DNA of 64,000 bases. Origin: an uncultured Mycobacteriaceae bacterium. Lineage in GTDB: Bacteria; Actinomycetota; Actinomycetes; Mycobacteriales; Mycobacteriaceae. Position numbers and translations under genes: made by a program. Below the pieces are notes generated by a model that saw only the letters and a program-made list of their open reading frames with translations, ran no database searches and was not told where the DNA came from. Below, piece after piece: positions 45,023-53,830 of the stretch. Numbering within the stretch: the first letter of the stretch is position 1; each line of letters opens with the position of its first letter. The stretch spans positions 21,525 through 85,524 of the forward strand of contig CADEGF010000027.1 of the NCBI GenBank assembly GCA_902826815.1, read 5' to 3'.

Positions 45023-45925
45023 TCAGGGACGTTCGGCGAAGTTCGTCTTCAGTTCGCCGACGATCTGGTCCCACAGCTCCTCGGGCAGGTCGTGGGCCAT
45101 GCCGTCGATCAGCACCAGCCGCGCGCCCTTGATGGCATGTGCGATGGCGCGGCCGCCGAACGGCCGCATCAGCTTGTCCGCCTTGCCGTGGATGACCACG
45201 GTCGGCGCGCCGATCTGACGGTCGTAGTGCCGCAGGCTGCCGCTGCCGAGCACGGCGGCGAAGTGCCGCGCGATCCCAGCCGGGTAGTACGCCCGCTCGT
45301 AGCCCTCGAGCGCGTCGGCCTGCAGCTTGTCGTCCTGGCGCGGATAGCCGGGGCTGCCGATGATCTTGGCGACGCGCACCGCGTTGGCGACGATCGCCTC
45401 ACGGGTCGCGTCCGCGGGCCGCTGCAGCAGGGCACGCAGTTGCTCATACCCCGGCGGCGGCAGCAACGCCTGGTTGTTGCTGGAGAAGATGATGGCCAGG
45501 GTCTGGGTGCGCTGGGGGAAACGGGCCGCGAAGATCTGCGCGATCATGCCGCCCATCGAGGCGCCGACGATGTGGGAGCGGTCGATGCCGAGGTGATCGA
45601 GCAGCGCGGCTGCGTCGTCGGCCAGATCCTCAAGCGTGTAGACCGCGGGGCTTGGCCGTCCGAGGAATGAGCGGACCATGCCCGGCAGCGTGCCGGCGCC
45701 GGAACGCTGGCCGTCGAGCTTGCTCGAGAGGCCGACGTCGCGGTTGTCGTACCGGATGACGCGAAGGCCCTGGTCGACGAGCTTCTCGCAGAACCCCTTG
45801 GGCCACAACAACAATTGCGCGCCAAGGCCCATGATGAGCAGCACCGGAGGATGGTTCTCATCGCCCATGTCCTCGTAGTAGATGTCGAGATCGCCGGACT
45901 TCGCCGTACCGGTACGAACGTGCAT
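45023..45925 (-). CDS. lipG: Alpha/beta-hydrolase LipG
   Basis: 300 residues. Oxyanion region LLIMGLGAQLLLWPKGFCEK, nucleophile elbow VGASMGGM (Ser in GASMG), acid and His near HGKADKLMRPFGG and DGMAHDLPEE. LipG, located next to the mma genes in mycobacteria, is a lipase/esterase with phospholipase and thioesterase activity reported in M. tuberculosis. The ATG overlaps the ABC1 kinase stop (ATGA) and the mma genes follow, so all form one operon. A second paralogue occurs at 53827. Confidence 0.9.
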   Translation of the reverse strand: MHVRTGTAKSGDLDIYYEDMGDENHPPVLLIMGLGAQLLLWPKGFCEKLVDQGLRVIRYDNRDVGLSSKLDGQRSGAGTLPGMVRSFLGRPSPAVYTLEDLADDAAALLDHLGIDRSHIVGASMGGMIAQIFAARFPQRTQTLAIIFSSNNQALLPPPGYEQLRALLQRPADATREAIVANAVRVAKIIGSPGYPRQDDKLQADALEGYERAYYPAGIARHFAAVLGSGSLRHYDRQIGAPTVVIHGKADKLMRPFGGRAIAHAIKGARLVLIDGMAHDLPEELWDQIVGELKTNFAERP

Positions 45926-47295
45926 CAGGCGTCGACTCCATCTCTGTCGGCGGAAGTTTCCGGATCCTCGTACTCGCGGCTGACCTCGACCATGAAGTTG
46001 GCGAAGTACCCGGTCAGCTGCGGATCCGTCATCATCTGCCAGCGGGGCGCGAGCAGCTTCATGTAGCGCTCGACGTAAAGGAACTGCTTACCGATCAGCA
46101 CCAGCTCGCGCGGCAGCTTGACGTCGTAGGCGTCGGCCAGCGTGGACAGCTGCTTGCCGATCTCGGCGTAGGACATGTCGCCGAGGTTCTGCATGGTGAG
46201 CGGGGTGGCGAACTTCTCCAGGTCCTTGGCGGCCTCGGCTTCGGGTTTGACGTTGCCCACCGCGCCCATCAGCACGACGATCTTGCCCGCCGCGGCGTGG
46301 TCCTTCTTCACCAGCAGCGCGTACACCAGCTCGCGCAGCAGCCAGCGGGTGCGCGGGTCGACCCGACCCATGATGCCGAAGTCGAAAAACACGATCTTGC
46401 CGTCGTCGTCGACGTAGAGATTGCCCGCGTGCAGGTCGCCGTGGAACAGGCCGTGTCGCAGCCCGCCCTCGAAGAGGCTGAACAGCAGCGCCTTCACGAG
46501 CTCGGTGCCGTCGAAGTTCTTCTTGCGGATCGCGGCGACGTCGTCGATGCGAACGCCCTGAACGCGTTCCATGGTGAGCACTCGCGCGCTTGTCAGATCC
46601 CAGTACACCTGCGGCACCCGGATGTTCTTGCCGAGCGGCGACGCGTGCATATGCGCGACCCAGGCGTCCATCGACTGCGCCTCGAGGCGGAAGTCCAGTT
46701 CCTCGGCGAGGTTGTCGGCGAAGTCGGCGACGACGTCCTGTGCGGATAGCCGGCGGCCCAGCTTGGCGAGCTCGACCAGCTGCGCGCCGCGCTTGAGGAT
46801 CTGCAGATCGGCGGCGACCCGGCGCCGGATGCCCGGCCGCTGGATCTTGACGACGACTTCCTCGCCGCTGTGCAGCGTGGCGTAGTGCACCTGCGCGATC
46901 GACGCCGACGCGAACGGCTTTTCGTCGAACGTCTTGAACAGCTTGGTCGGTTCGTCGCCGAGATCCTCGACAAACAGCTTGTGGATTTCGTCGGAGTCGG
47001 CGGGCGGCACCCGGTCGAGCAAGCTGCGGAACTCCCGCGACAGCCCCTCGCCGAACGCGCCGGGACTGGACGCGATGATCTGACCGAACTTGACGTAGGT
47101 GGGGCCGAGGTCGGCGAACGTCTTCGGGATCTCCTTGAGAACTTTCTGCTGCAGCGAGCCGCGGCCCGCCAGCCTGGAAACGACCCGCGCCCCGGTGCGG
47201 GTTACCTGCCAACCCGTCGCTCCGATGCGGGCGGCCTCGACGGGCAACGGGACCCGATCAAGCTTGGCCACCTCACGGTGCTTAGTCGTACTCAT
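45925..47295 (-). CDS. ABC1/UbiB-family atypical kinase
   Basis: 456 residues. The ABC1 family motifs are present: the KxGQ element GPTYVKFGQIIASSPG, the Ala-rich loop SIAQVHYATL, Lys in EVVVKIQRPG, the catalytic HGDLHAGNLYV and the DFG at VFFDFGIMGRV. Such proteins act in quinone or lipid homeostasis rather than protein phosphorylation. Equivalent to Rv0647c upstream of lipG. ATG 47295 (MSTTKHREVAKLD). First gene of the mma operon. Confidence 0.9.
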   Translation of the reverse strand: MSTTKHREVAKLDRVPLPVEAARIGATGWQVTRTGARVVSRLAGRGSLQQKVLKEIPKTFADLGPTYVKFGQIIASSPGAFGEGLSREFRSLLDRVPPADSDEIHKLFVEDLGDEPTKLFKTFDEKPFASASIAQVHYATLHSGEEVVVKIQRPGIRRRVAADLQILKRGAQLVELAKLGRRLSAQDVVADFADNLAEELDFRLEAQSMDAWVAHMHASPLGKNIRVPQVYWDLTSARVLTMERVQGVRIDDVAAIRKKNFDGTELVKALLFSLFEGGLRHGLFHGDLHAGNLYVDDDGKIVFFDFGIMGRVDPRTRWLLRELVYALLVKKDHAAAGKIVVLMGAVGNVKPEAEAAKDLEKFATPLTMQNLGDMSYAEIGKQLSTLADAYDVKLPRELVLIGKQFLYVERYMKLLAPRWQMMTDPQLTGYFANFMVEVSREYEDPETSADRDGVDA

Positions 47296-47501
47296 GTCTA
47301 GCAGTCTCTCAAAATCGCCTGCGACCCGCGAAAACCAGTGGAGCCGGTCACACTGACCTGCGGTTGTGGCGGGCTCGGGGCGGCTGAGCACAATGCGCAC
47401 AACGTCGAGATCGCTGGATACGGCCACCTACGCGGACAACCGCGCCATCGCGACCGTCGCTCCATAGCTTCAGACGAAACGGAACCGTCTTCAGGAGTGA
47501 C

Positions 47502-48794
47502 ATGGCCACGCTGACCACCCAACCGCAGGGCACCTCGATGAAGCGCGTCGCGATGGCGAGCTTCGTCGGGTCCGCGATCGAGTACTACGACTTCTATATC
47601 TATGGCACCGCCGCCGCGCTGGTGTTCCCCAAGGTGTTCTTCCCGCACCTGGGGATGACCATGGCGACCGTCGCGTCGATGGCGACGTTCGCCGCGGCGT
47701 TCCTGTCACGGCCGGTGGGCGCGGCGTTCTTCGGGCATTTCGGTGACCGCCTCGGCCGCAAGTCCACCCTGATCGCCACTCTGCTGATCATGGGCGCCTC
47801 GACGCTCGCGGTCGGTCTGGTGCCCGGTACGGCGACGATCGGGATGGCCGCGCCGCTGATCCTGCTGACGCTGCGGCTGATGCAGGGGTTCGCGGTCGGA
47901 GGCGAATGGGCCGGCTCGGCGTTACTGTCGGCCGAATACGCACCGGCCAAGGCCCGCGGCCGCTACGGCATGTTCACCCAGATGGGTGTCGGCAGTGGGC
48001 TTGTGATGAGCAGCCTGCTGTTTCTCGTCGTGAACCAGACGATCGGCGAGAGCAGCCACGCGTTCCTCGAATGGGGTTGGCGAATCCCGTTCCTGTTCAG
48101 TGCGGTGTTGATCGCGATCGCGTTGTACGTGCGGCTCAACGTCGCCGAGACGCCGGTGTTCGCCGCGCAGAAGGCCCGCGAGAGCGCGCCCGCCCGTCCG
48201 CTGGCCGCGTTGTTCCGTTCGCAGCGACGCGAGGTCGTTCTTGCCGCCGGCAGCATGATCGGGTTCTTCACCCTCGGCTACATGGCCAACGCCTACCTGA
48301 TGAGTTACGCCCATACCCACGTTGGCTTTTCACCGGATGTGATCCTTGCGGTCGGGCTACTCGGCGGCGTGGTCGTCGTGGTGTTCAACGCGATCAGCTC
48401 GATGTTGAGCGATAGCTACGGACGTCGTCGCGTCATCATGACGGCGTTGGCGCTGGGCGCCCCATGGGCCTTCGTGGTGATTCCGATGATCGACACCGGC
48501 AATGTGGCGATGTTCGCGCTGGCGATGTCGGGCACCTATGCGATCGCCGCCAGCTCCTACGGGCCGATGGCGGCGTTCATCCCGGAGATCTTCGGCACGC
48601 GGTACCGCTACAGCGGTGCGGGCCTGTCGCTGAACCTCGCGGGGCTGGTCGGTGGTGCGGTGCCGACGATCATCGCCGCGCCGCTGCTTGCGACATGGGG
48701 TGCGGGTGCGATCGGCGTCATGATGGCAGCCGTCGTGCTGGTGAGCCTGGTCTGCACCGTGCTGCTGCCCGAAACGCGCGGCGTTGCGCTCTGA
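47502..48794 (+). CDS. MFS transporter, metabolite:H+ symporter (MHS) type
   Basis: 430 residues with 12 expected membrane helices. The MHS signature is clear: ASFVGSAIEYYDFYIYGTAA at the start, SRPVGAAFFGHFGDRLGRK (loop 2-3 motif), LRLMQGFAVGGEWAGSALL. Relatives carry carboxylates, proline/betaine or shikimate. ATG 47502 has CAGGAG upstream. Substrate unknown. A 61-base hairpin separates it from the convergent MpaB-type gene. Confidence 0.92.
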   Translation: MATLTTQPQGTSMKRVAMASFVGSAIEYYDFYIYGTAAALVFPKVFFPHLGMTMATVASMATFAAAFLSRPVGAAFFGHFGDRLGRKSTLIATLLIMGASTLAVGLVPGTATIGMAAPLILLTLRLMQGFAVGGEWAGSALLSAEYAPAKARGRYGMFTQMGVGSGLVMSSLLFLVVNQTIGESSHAFLEWGWRIPFLFSAVLIAIALYVRLNVAETPVFAAQKARESAPARPLAALFRSQRREVVLAAGSMIGFFTLGYMANAYLMSYAHTHVGFSPDVILAVGLLGGVVVVVFNAISSMLSDSYGRRRVIMTALALGAPWAFVVIPMIDTGNVAMFALAMSGTYAIAASSYGPMAAFIPEIFGTRYRYSGAGLSLNLAGLVGGAVPTIIAAPLLATWGAGAIGVMMAAVVLVSLVCTVLLPETRGVAL

Positions 48795-48799
48795 TCTGT

Positions 48800-48860
48800 C
48801 GCGAAATTGCATTCCGGCAGGCCCTCTCTCGGGCCTTCGCTGCCGGAATGCAATTTCGCG
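48800..48860. terminator. Bidirectional hairpin with perfect 21-bp arms
   Basis: CGCGAAATTGCATTCCGGCA plus G (48800-48820) is exactly complementary to 48840-48860; the 19-base loop contains a further GCCC/GGGC stem. It lies between the convergent MFS and MpaB-type genes, 6 bases after the MFS stop. Confidence 0.85.
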
Positions 48861-48872
48861 AGTGGTGGGCGG

Positions 48873-49871
48873 TCAGGCGAAGGTGTGCTCGACCTCGTCG
48901 CGGCTGAGCACCGGGTCGCTACCGAGCACATAGCTTGGCACCGTGTGGGGGACCGTGGTGCCGCCCTTGACGCGGGCCTGGGCCTGACGGAACTCGGGGA
49001 TCGGACCCGTTGCGGTGCTCAGCCCGTTGATGACGGCCCAGACCGCGGCGCGTCTGGCGGTGCGCTCGACGATGTTCGGGTTGGTGTGCGCCACCATCTG
49101 CGCGGCCCACTTCGGCAGCGTGTCGCGGATCGCCCAGTCCACCGCGCCTTGCGTCATCGGCAGGCCGGGGCCCGTCGCCACCGCGGTGCCGTGGGTGACG
49201 GCGAGCTTCGGCAGATACGAGTGCAGGCAGTCGAGCGTCTCGGCCTTGGTCGTCGGCAGATCGGTGCCGCCCAGCGCATGGCCGACGCGGACGAACTCCC
49301 CGTAGTAGCGGTCGATCTTCTTGCCGCGCAACGGTTGCGGGTGATACATCTCGTGGGCGGTGGCCAGCCCCCACACCACCGTCGCGTAGTTCCAGCGCAG
49401 CCAGTCCGGGTCGTCGGCGTCATAGCGCGCGCCGTCGGGTCTGGTCCCCTTGATGGTGTGGTGCATCGAGCGCACCGACTTGGCGAGCCGCTCGGCGGTT
49501 TCGGTCGAGCCGTATGCGGTGCCGATGAAGAACGCGATCGAGTGGCCGAGCCGCACCGCCGCACCCGCAGGGTCGATTTGAGGTGTCGACGTCGCAGCCC
49601 CGGTCTTCGGGTCGCGCTTCACCAAGCGCGAGTGGTGCATGCCCATCCAATAGATCGACGGGTCGAGGCGCTCGATGTACGCCGCGCACTGCAGGCCGAA
49701 GATCAGCGCGTGCATATGGGAGTGCACATGCCAGACGGCGCTGCCTGGGCCGAACCAACCCGGGTCGCCGACGGGTGCGGCGAACTCCATGCCGCGGAAA
49801 TAGTTACGGCGGATGTCCTCGTCGAACTTCTTGTTCAGCAGCTGCCCGGCGATCTGATGCGGTAGGTACAT
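48873..49871 (-). CDS. Oxygenase MpaB family protein (DUF2236)
   Basis: 332 residues, mostly helical. DUF2236 members include latex-clearing protein and MpaB, heme-b proteins of oxidative cleavage. Visible here: GPGSAVWHVHSHMHALIFG (His-rich helix), LGHSIAFFIGTAYGSTETAE, WNYATVVWGLATAHEMYHPQ. Substrate unknown. ATG 49871 has GGAGAGG just upstream; GTG 49895 lies inside the operator. Divergent from a TetR gene, the likely regulator. Confidence 0.85.
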   Translation of the reverse strand: MYLPHQIAGQLLNKKFDEDIRRNYFRGMEFAAPVGDPGWFGPGSAVWHVHSHMHALIFGLQCAAYIERLDPSIYWMGMHHSRLVKRDPKTGAATSTPQIDPAGAAVRLGHSIAFFIGTAYGSTETAERLAKSVRSMHHTIKGTRPDGARYDADDPDWLRWNYATVVWGLATAHEMYHPQPLRGKKIDRYYGEFVRVGHALGGTDLPTTKAETLDCLHSYLPKLAVTHGTAVATGPGLPMTQGAVDWAIRDTLPKWAAQMVAHTNPNIVERTARRAAVWAVINGLSTATGPIPEFRQAQARVKGGTTVPHTVPSYVLGSDPVLSRDEVEHTFA

Positions 49872-49887
49872 GCGCCTCTCCCCAGTT

Positions 49888-49935
49888 CTGGTCACGACTG
49901 TAACCAGAATACATTTTGGCTACGGGTGTGACCAG
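49888..49935. promoter_or_regulatory. Nested inverted repeats, candidate TetR operator
   Basis: Outer arms CTGGTCAC (49888-49895) and GTGACCAG (49928-49935); inner GTAACCA (49900-49906) and TGGCTAC (49917-49923). They lie centrally in the divergent promoter between the MpaB-type gene and the TetR gene. Confidence 0.6.
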
Positions 49936-49964
49936 ACTTGGCTTTCCCGACGTAGTCTTGCCTG

Positions 49965-50558
49965 ATGTCGAGCCCGACGCGCTGGGCCGGTGTGCCGCTG
50001 ACCGATCGCCGCACCGAGCGCCGCGCGCTGCTCGTCGACGCGGGCTTTCGGCTTTTCGGCGACGAGGGGGAGGCCGCGGTGTCGGTGCGCTCGGTCTGCC
50101 GCGAGTGCGGGCTCAACACCCGATATTTCTACGAGAACTTCGCCGACGTCGACGACCTACTCGGCGCGGTGTACGACAGGGTCAGCGCGGAACTCGTCGA
50201 GGTCGTCGAGGCCGCCATCGAGGCGGCCGAGGACTCCGTGCGGGGACGCACGCGCGCGGGTATCGCCGCCGTACTCGGATTCAGCTCCGCCGACGCGCGC
50301 CGGGGCCGTGTGCTGTTCACCGAGGCGCGCGCCAATCCCGTTCTGACCGAACGCCGGTCGGCCGCGCAAGACCTGCTGCGGGAGAGCGTGCTGACAGAGG
50401 GCGGCCGGCTGACACCGGAATTCGATCCCGTCGCGGCCGCGGTGGGTGCGGCGATCTTCACCGGCGCGATGGCCGAGCTCGCTCAGCAGTGGCTGGCGGG
50501 GAACCTCGGCGACGATCTGGACGCCGTCGTCGACCACGCGCTGGCCCTCGTTCTCTAA
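49965..50558 (+). CDS. TetR-family transcriptional regulator
   Basis: 197 residues. Helix-turn-helix about 20-65 with SVRSVCRECGLNTRYFYENF; helical ligand domain after. Divergent from the MpaB-type oxygenase and 40 bases upstream of the amidase, so it may control both. ATG 49965 fits the promoter with the nested palindromes. Confidence 0.9.
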   Translation: MSSPTRWAGVPLTDRRTERRALLVDAGFRLFGDEGEAAVSVRSVCRECGLNTRYFYENFADVDDLLGAVYDRVSAELVEVVEAAIEAAEDSVRGRTRAGIAAVLGFSSADARRGRVLFTEARANPVLTERRSAAQDLLRESVLTEGGRLTPEFDPVAAAVGAAIFTGAMAELAQQWLAGNLGDDLDAVVDHALALVL

Positions 50559-50598
50559 GCCGCCCCGCCGGCAGGCGCGCTGTTGACATGATGGCGAC

Positions 50599-52326
50599 AT
50601 GGCCGCAGCGTTCGACGTCGTCGAAGCCTCCATCGCCGATCTTCGAACCGCCCTCGAATCGGGTGCAGTGACCTCCGTCGACCTGGTGAACGCCTACCTC
50701 GCGCGCATCGATGCCTACGACCGCGGCGGCATCCGGCTCAACTCCGTCGTCGTGATGAACTCCGACGCACTCGCCGAAGCCGAGGCGTCGGACGCGCGCC
50801 GGGCGAGTGGCGATGAGCTTGGGCCTCTGGACGGAATCCCGTATACCGCCAAGGACAGTTACCTCGTGCGCGGACTCACCGCGGCGTCGGGGTCGCCTGC
50901 GTTCGAGCATCTCGTCGCGCAGCGCGATGCGTTCACGATCGAGCGGTTGCGCGCCGCCGGCGCCATCTGCCTCGGCCTCACGAACATGCCGCCAATGGCA
51001 AACGGCGGCATGCAGCGCGGTGTGTACGGCCGCGCCGAAAGTCCTTATAACGCTGACTATCTGACATCGGCCTTCGGCTCTGGATCGTCGAACGGCTCCG
51101 GCACCGCCACCGCGGCCAGCTTCGCGGCGTTCGGCCTCGGTGAGGAGACGTGGTCAAGCGGGCGGGCACCCGCGTCGAACAACGGCCTGTGCGCCTACAC
51201 GCCGTCTCGCGGGGTGATCTCGACGCGCGGCAACTGGCCGTTGGTGCCGACGATGGACGTCGTGGTGCCCCATACCCGCAGCATGTCCGACATGCTCGAG
51301 GTGCTCGACGTGGTGGTCGCCGAGGACAGCGATGTGCGCGGCGACTTCTGGCGGGCGCAGCCCTGGATCGAGATCCCGCGCGCCTCCGCGGTGCGCCCGG
51401 AGTCGTACCCGGCACTGGCGCCGCGCGACGTCGACGCTGCGCGGTCGGCACTGGCAGGCAAGCGATTCGGGATACCTCGGATGTACGTCAACGCCGACCC
51501 GCAGGCCGGTACCGCCGAGCACCCTGGCATCGGCGGGCCGACCGGACAGCGTATCGAAACGCGCGCGGCCGTCATCGATCTGTGGGATGCGGCGGCCAGA
51601 GACCTCGAGTCGGCAGGCGCGAAGCTCGTGCTCGTCGATTTCCCCGCGGTCACCAACTACGAGGGCGACCGGCCCGGCGCGCCCACGATCGCGACGCGCG
51701 GTCTGGTGAGCCCCGAGTATCTGCACAGCGAGATCGTCGACCTGTCCGCATGGGGGTGGGAGGACTTCCTGCGCGCCAACGGCGACCCGGCGCTCGACAG
51801 CCTCGCCGATGTCGACGGCGCGTTGATCTTCCCGCACCCGCAGGGCGCGCTGCGCGACAGGTATTACGGCTTCGACGACCACATCGAGGCGTATCCCGCG
51901 CACGTGCGGGACCACCCCGTGGAACGGTTCACCGACATCCCGCACCTCGAGGAAGGCGTGCGTGGGCTGGAGGAGACCCGCCGTCTCGACCTCGAGGAGT
52001 GGATGGACCGGCTGGGCCTTGACGCGGTGGTATTCCCCGCCGTCGCCGACGTCGGCCCGGCGGATATGGACGTCAACGAGGCGTCCGCCGACCTTGGCTG
52101 GCGCAACGGCGTGTGGGTCGCCAACGGCAACCTCGTGCCGCGGCATCTCGGCATCCCGACGGTGACGGTGCCGATCGGGGTGATGGGTGACATCGGGATG
52201 CCGGTGGGGATGACGCTCGCGGGACGCGCCTACGACGACAACGCACTGCTCGCGCTCGCGGCGGCCTTAGAGGCGACGGGAAGTCGGCGCAGCGCGCCAC
52301 CCCGGACGCCCGCGCTCGGCTCGTAA
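50599..52326 (+). CDS. Amidase-signature family hydrolase
   Basis: 575 residues. Catalytic triad of the amidase signature: Lys85 (PYTAKDSYL), cis-Ser in GSGSSNGSGT (about 162-168) and nucleophile about Ser187 in EETWSSGRAPAS. The usual TDTGGSIR block is altered to ETWSSGRA, though the Ser position is kept. Hydrolyses a carboxamide; substrate unknown. ATG 50599. Probably co-transcribed with the TetR gene. Confidence 0.88.
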   Translation: MAAAFDVVEASIADLRTALESGAVTSVDLVNAYLARIDAYDRGGIRLNSVVVMNSDALAEAEASDARRASGDELGPLDGIPYTAKDSYLVRGLTAASGSPAFEHLVAQRDAFTIERLRAAGAICLGLTNMPPMANGGMQRGVYGRAESPYNADYLTSAFGSGSSNGSGTATAASFAAFGLGEETWSSGRAPASNNGLCAYTPSRGVISTRGNWPLVPTMDVVVPHTRSMSDMLEVLDVVVAEDSDVRGDFWRAQPWIEIPRASAVRPESYPALAPRDVDAARSALAGKRFGIPRMYVNADPQAGTAEHPGIGGPTGQRIETRAAVIDLWDAAARDLESAGAKLVLVDFPAVTNYEGDRPGAPTIATRGLVSPEYLHSEIVDLSAWGWEDFLRANGDPALDSLADVDGALIFPHPQGALRDRYYGFDDHIEAYPAHVRDHPVERFTDIPHLEEGVRGLEETRRLDLEEWMDRLGLDAVVFPAVADVGPADMDVNEASADLGWRNGVWVANGNLVPRHLGIPTVTVPIGVMGDIGMPVGMTLAGRAYDDNALLALAAALEATGSRRSAPPRTPALGS

Positions 52327-52458
52327 CGTTCGCGCGGATCCGTAGGTTTGAATTCATATTCGTTTGGCTATCTAATATATAGGGAGCCAATGAATGCCTC
52401 CCCGCGATTCGGGCCCGCCACCGCGGGCCACACACGACGCGAACGGAGTACACAAACC

Positions 52459-52722
52459 GTGAAAATCGAACAGTTGAAAGTCGTTTCGGCCGCCATCGGC
52501 GCCGGCGCCGCGATCGCCATGGTGGGCCTCGGCATCGCGTCGAGCACCGTCAGCTCGGCGCAGGAGCCCATCACGCCCGGTCCTGTCACGACGCCGGAAG
52601 CCACCACGGGCGAGACCATCACCACCACGACGCCGCCGTCGACACCCGAGACGACCGAAGCCAAGCCGTCGATCGAGGGGCCTGCCGCGCTGCCGCCGGA
52701 GGAGCAGGGGCTGCCCGGCTAA
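52459..52722 (+). CDS. Small secreted Thr/Pro-rich protein
   Basis: 87 residues with signal peptide KIEQLKVVSAAIGAGAAIAM (cleavage probably near SSAQE, residue 34), then a Thr/Pro/Glu-rich mature part (ETITTTTPPSTPETTEA) ending LPPEEQGLPG. Exported small proteins of this form are frequent in mycobacteria; role unknown. GTG 52459 has GGAG 11 bases upstream. ATG 52390 is in frame, preceded by AGGGAG and an AT-rich TAATATATAG that may be the -10 region, and would give a longer N-terminus. Convergent with map, 4-base overlap. Confidence 0.75.
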   Translation: MKIEQLKVVSAAIGAGAAIAMVGLGIASSTVSSAQEPITPGPVTTPEATTGETITTTTPPSTPETTEAKPSIEGPAALPPEEQGLPG

Positions 52723-53489
52723 GTACTGGCGGTGAGGATGCGCGGGCCGTCGTCGGTGACGGCGATGGTGTGCTCCGAATGTGCGGTATTGGAGCCATCC
52801 GCTGAGCGCAGGGTCCAGCCATCGGCATCAATGGCCAGCTGTGCGGATCCGCGCGCCCACCACGGCTCCAGCGCCAGGGCCATCCCCGGCCGAAGTTCGA
52901 GCCCGCGTCCCCGCCGGCCACGGTTGGGGACGTGCGGGTCCTCATGCATGGTCCGGCCGATGCCGTGGCCGCCGAAATCGGTGTTGATCGCGTATCCGCT
53001 TTCGACGGCTACCTCGCCGATGGCTGCCGAGATGTCGCCGAGGTGGCCGCCGGGAACCGCGGCCGCGATACCCGCGGCCAGGGCTCGGCGGGTGGACTCG
53101 ACCAGCGCGTCGTCTTCCGCGTCGGCGCTGTCGCCGACGACGACTGTGACCGCGGAGTCGGCCGCCCAGCCGTCGATCGACACCGCGAAGTCCATGGTGA
53201 GCACATCGCCGTCGCGCAGTACGTAGTCTCGCGGAAGTCCATGCAGCACACCGTCGTTGACGGACAGGCAGATGACGTTGCGGAACGGGCCACGGCCGAA
53301 CGAGGGCGCGTAGTCCCAGTAGCACGATGTTGCGCCGCGATCGGCGACGAGCGCCCTGGCGCGGTGCTCGAGCGCCATCAGGTTCACTCCCGGTTCGGCG
53401 ACTCGCGACAGCGCCGCGAGCGTGTTTCCCACGAATTCGCCGGTGACGGCCATCTTGTCGATCTCCTTGGCCGTCTTGAGTTCGATCAT
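52719..53489 (-). CDS. map: Methionine aminopeptidase, type I-like
   Basis: 256 residues. All five metal ligands are found: Asp100 (LTMDFAV), Asp111 (AADSAVT), His176 (GGHGIGR), Glu209 (ALEPWW) and Glu240 (SEHTIAV), as well as the substrate His83 (VLHG). MetAP removes the initiator Met from nascent proteins. Main map genes lie elsewhere in mycobacteria (near secY and near dapB-type loci), so this is an extra copy, with its own XRE regulator divergent. ATG 53489 has AGGAG 7 bases upstream. Confidence 0.9.
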   Translation of the reverse strand: MIELKTAKEIDKMAVTGEFVGNTLAALSRVAEPGVNLMALEHRARALVADRGATSCYWDYAPSFGRGPFRNVICLSVNDGVLHGLPRDYVLRDGDVLTMDFAVSIDGWAADSAVTVVVGDSADAEDDALVESTRRALAAGIAAAVPGGHLGDISAAIGEVAVESGYAINTDFGGHGIGRTMHEDPHVPNRGRRGRGLELRPGMALALEPWWARGSAQLAIDADGWTLRSADGSNTAHSEHTIAVTDDGPRILTAST

Positions 53490-53501
53490 CCTGACGCTCC
53501 T

Positions 53502-53549
53502 AGTCGGTATTTTTATACCGACTGTACCAGTGTCGGTACTTTAATACCG
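53502..53549. promoter_or_regulatory. Two CGGTA-type palindromes, XRE operator between map and its regulator
   Basis: AGTCGGTAT-TTTT-ATACCGACT (53502-53523) is a perfect 9-bp palindrome that includes the putative map -10 (TATAAA on the minus strand). A weaker copy, CGGTACTTTAATACCG (53534-53549), lies 29 bases further and covers the start of the XRE gene. Both are likely bound by the XRE protein. Confidence 0.75.
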
Positions 53550-53551
53550 GT

Positions 53552-53830
53552 ATGCTGTCCGGCATGGTCCGCGTACCCCTGAGCCCCGAGCAGATCCGAG
53601 CAGGGCAGCGCCTCGGTGCGCTGATCAGAACGGCGCGCGCCGGACGCCAACCCGAAGCCATCGCCCGTGATGCGGGCATCTCTCCGGAGACGCTGCGCAA
53701 GATCGAAGTAGGCAGGCTGCCGAGCCCGAGTTTCGGAACGGTCGTCGGCCTCTGCGAGGCGCTTGGCTTGCCGCTCCAGACCGCCGTCGAGGTCTGGCGC
53801 GGCGGCGGTGACGAGCAAATCGCCATTTAA
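53552..53830 (+). CDS. XRE-family helix-turn-helix regulator
   Basis: 92 residues. Helix-turn-helix at about 20-75 (IRTARAGRQPEAIARDAGIS and ETLRKIEVGRLPSPSFGTVV). No extra sensor domain. ATG 53552 follows the second operator with 2 bases between, so the message is probably leaderless or nearly so; ATG 53564 is another option. Divergent from map, which it probably represses together with itself. Confidence 0.88.
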   Translation: MLSGMVRVPLSPEQIRAGQRLGALIRTARAGRQPEAIARDAGISPETLRKIEVGRLPSPSFGTVVGLCEALGLPLQTAVEVWRGGGDEQIAI

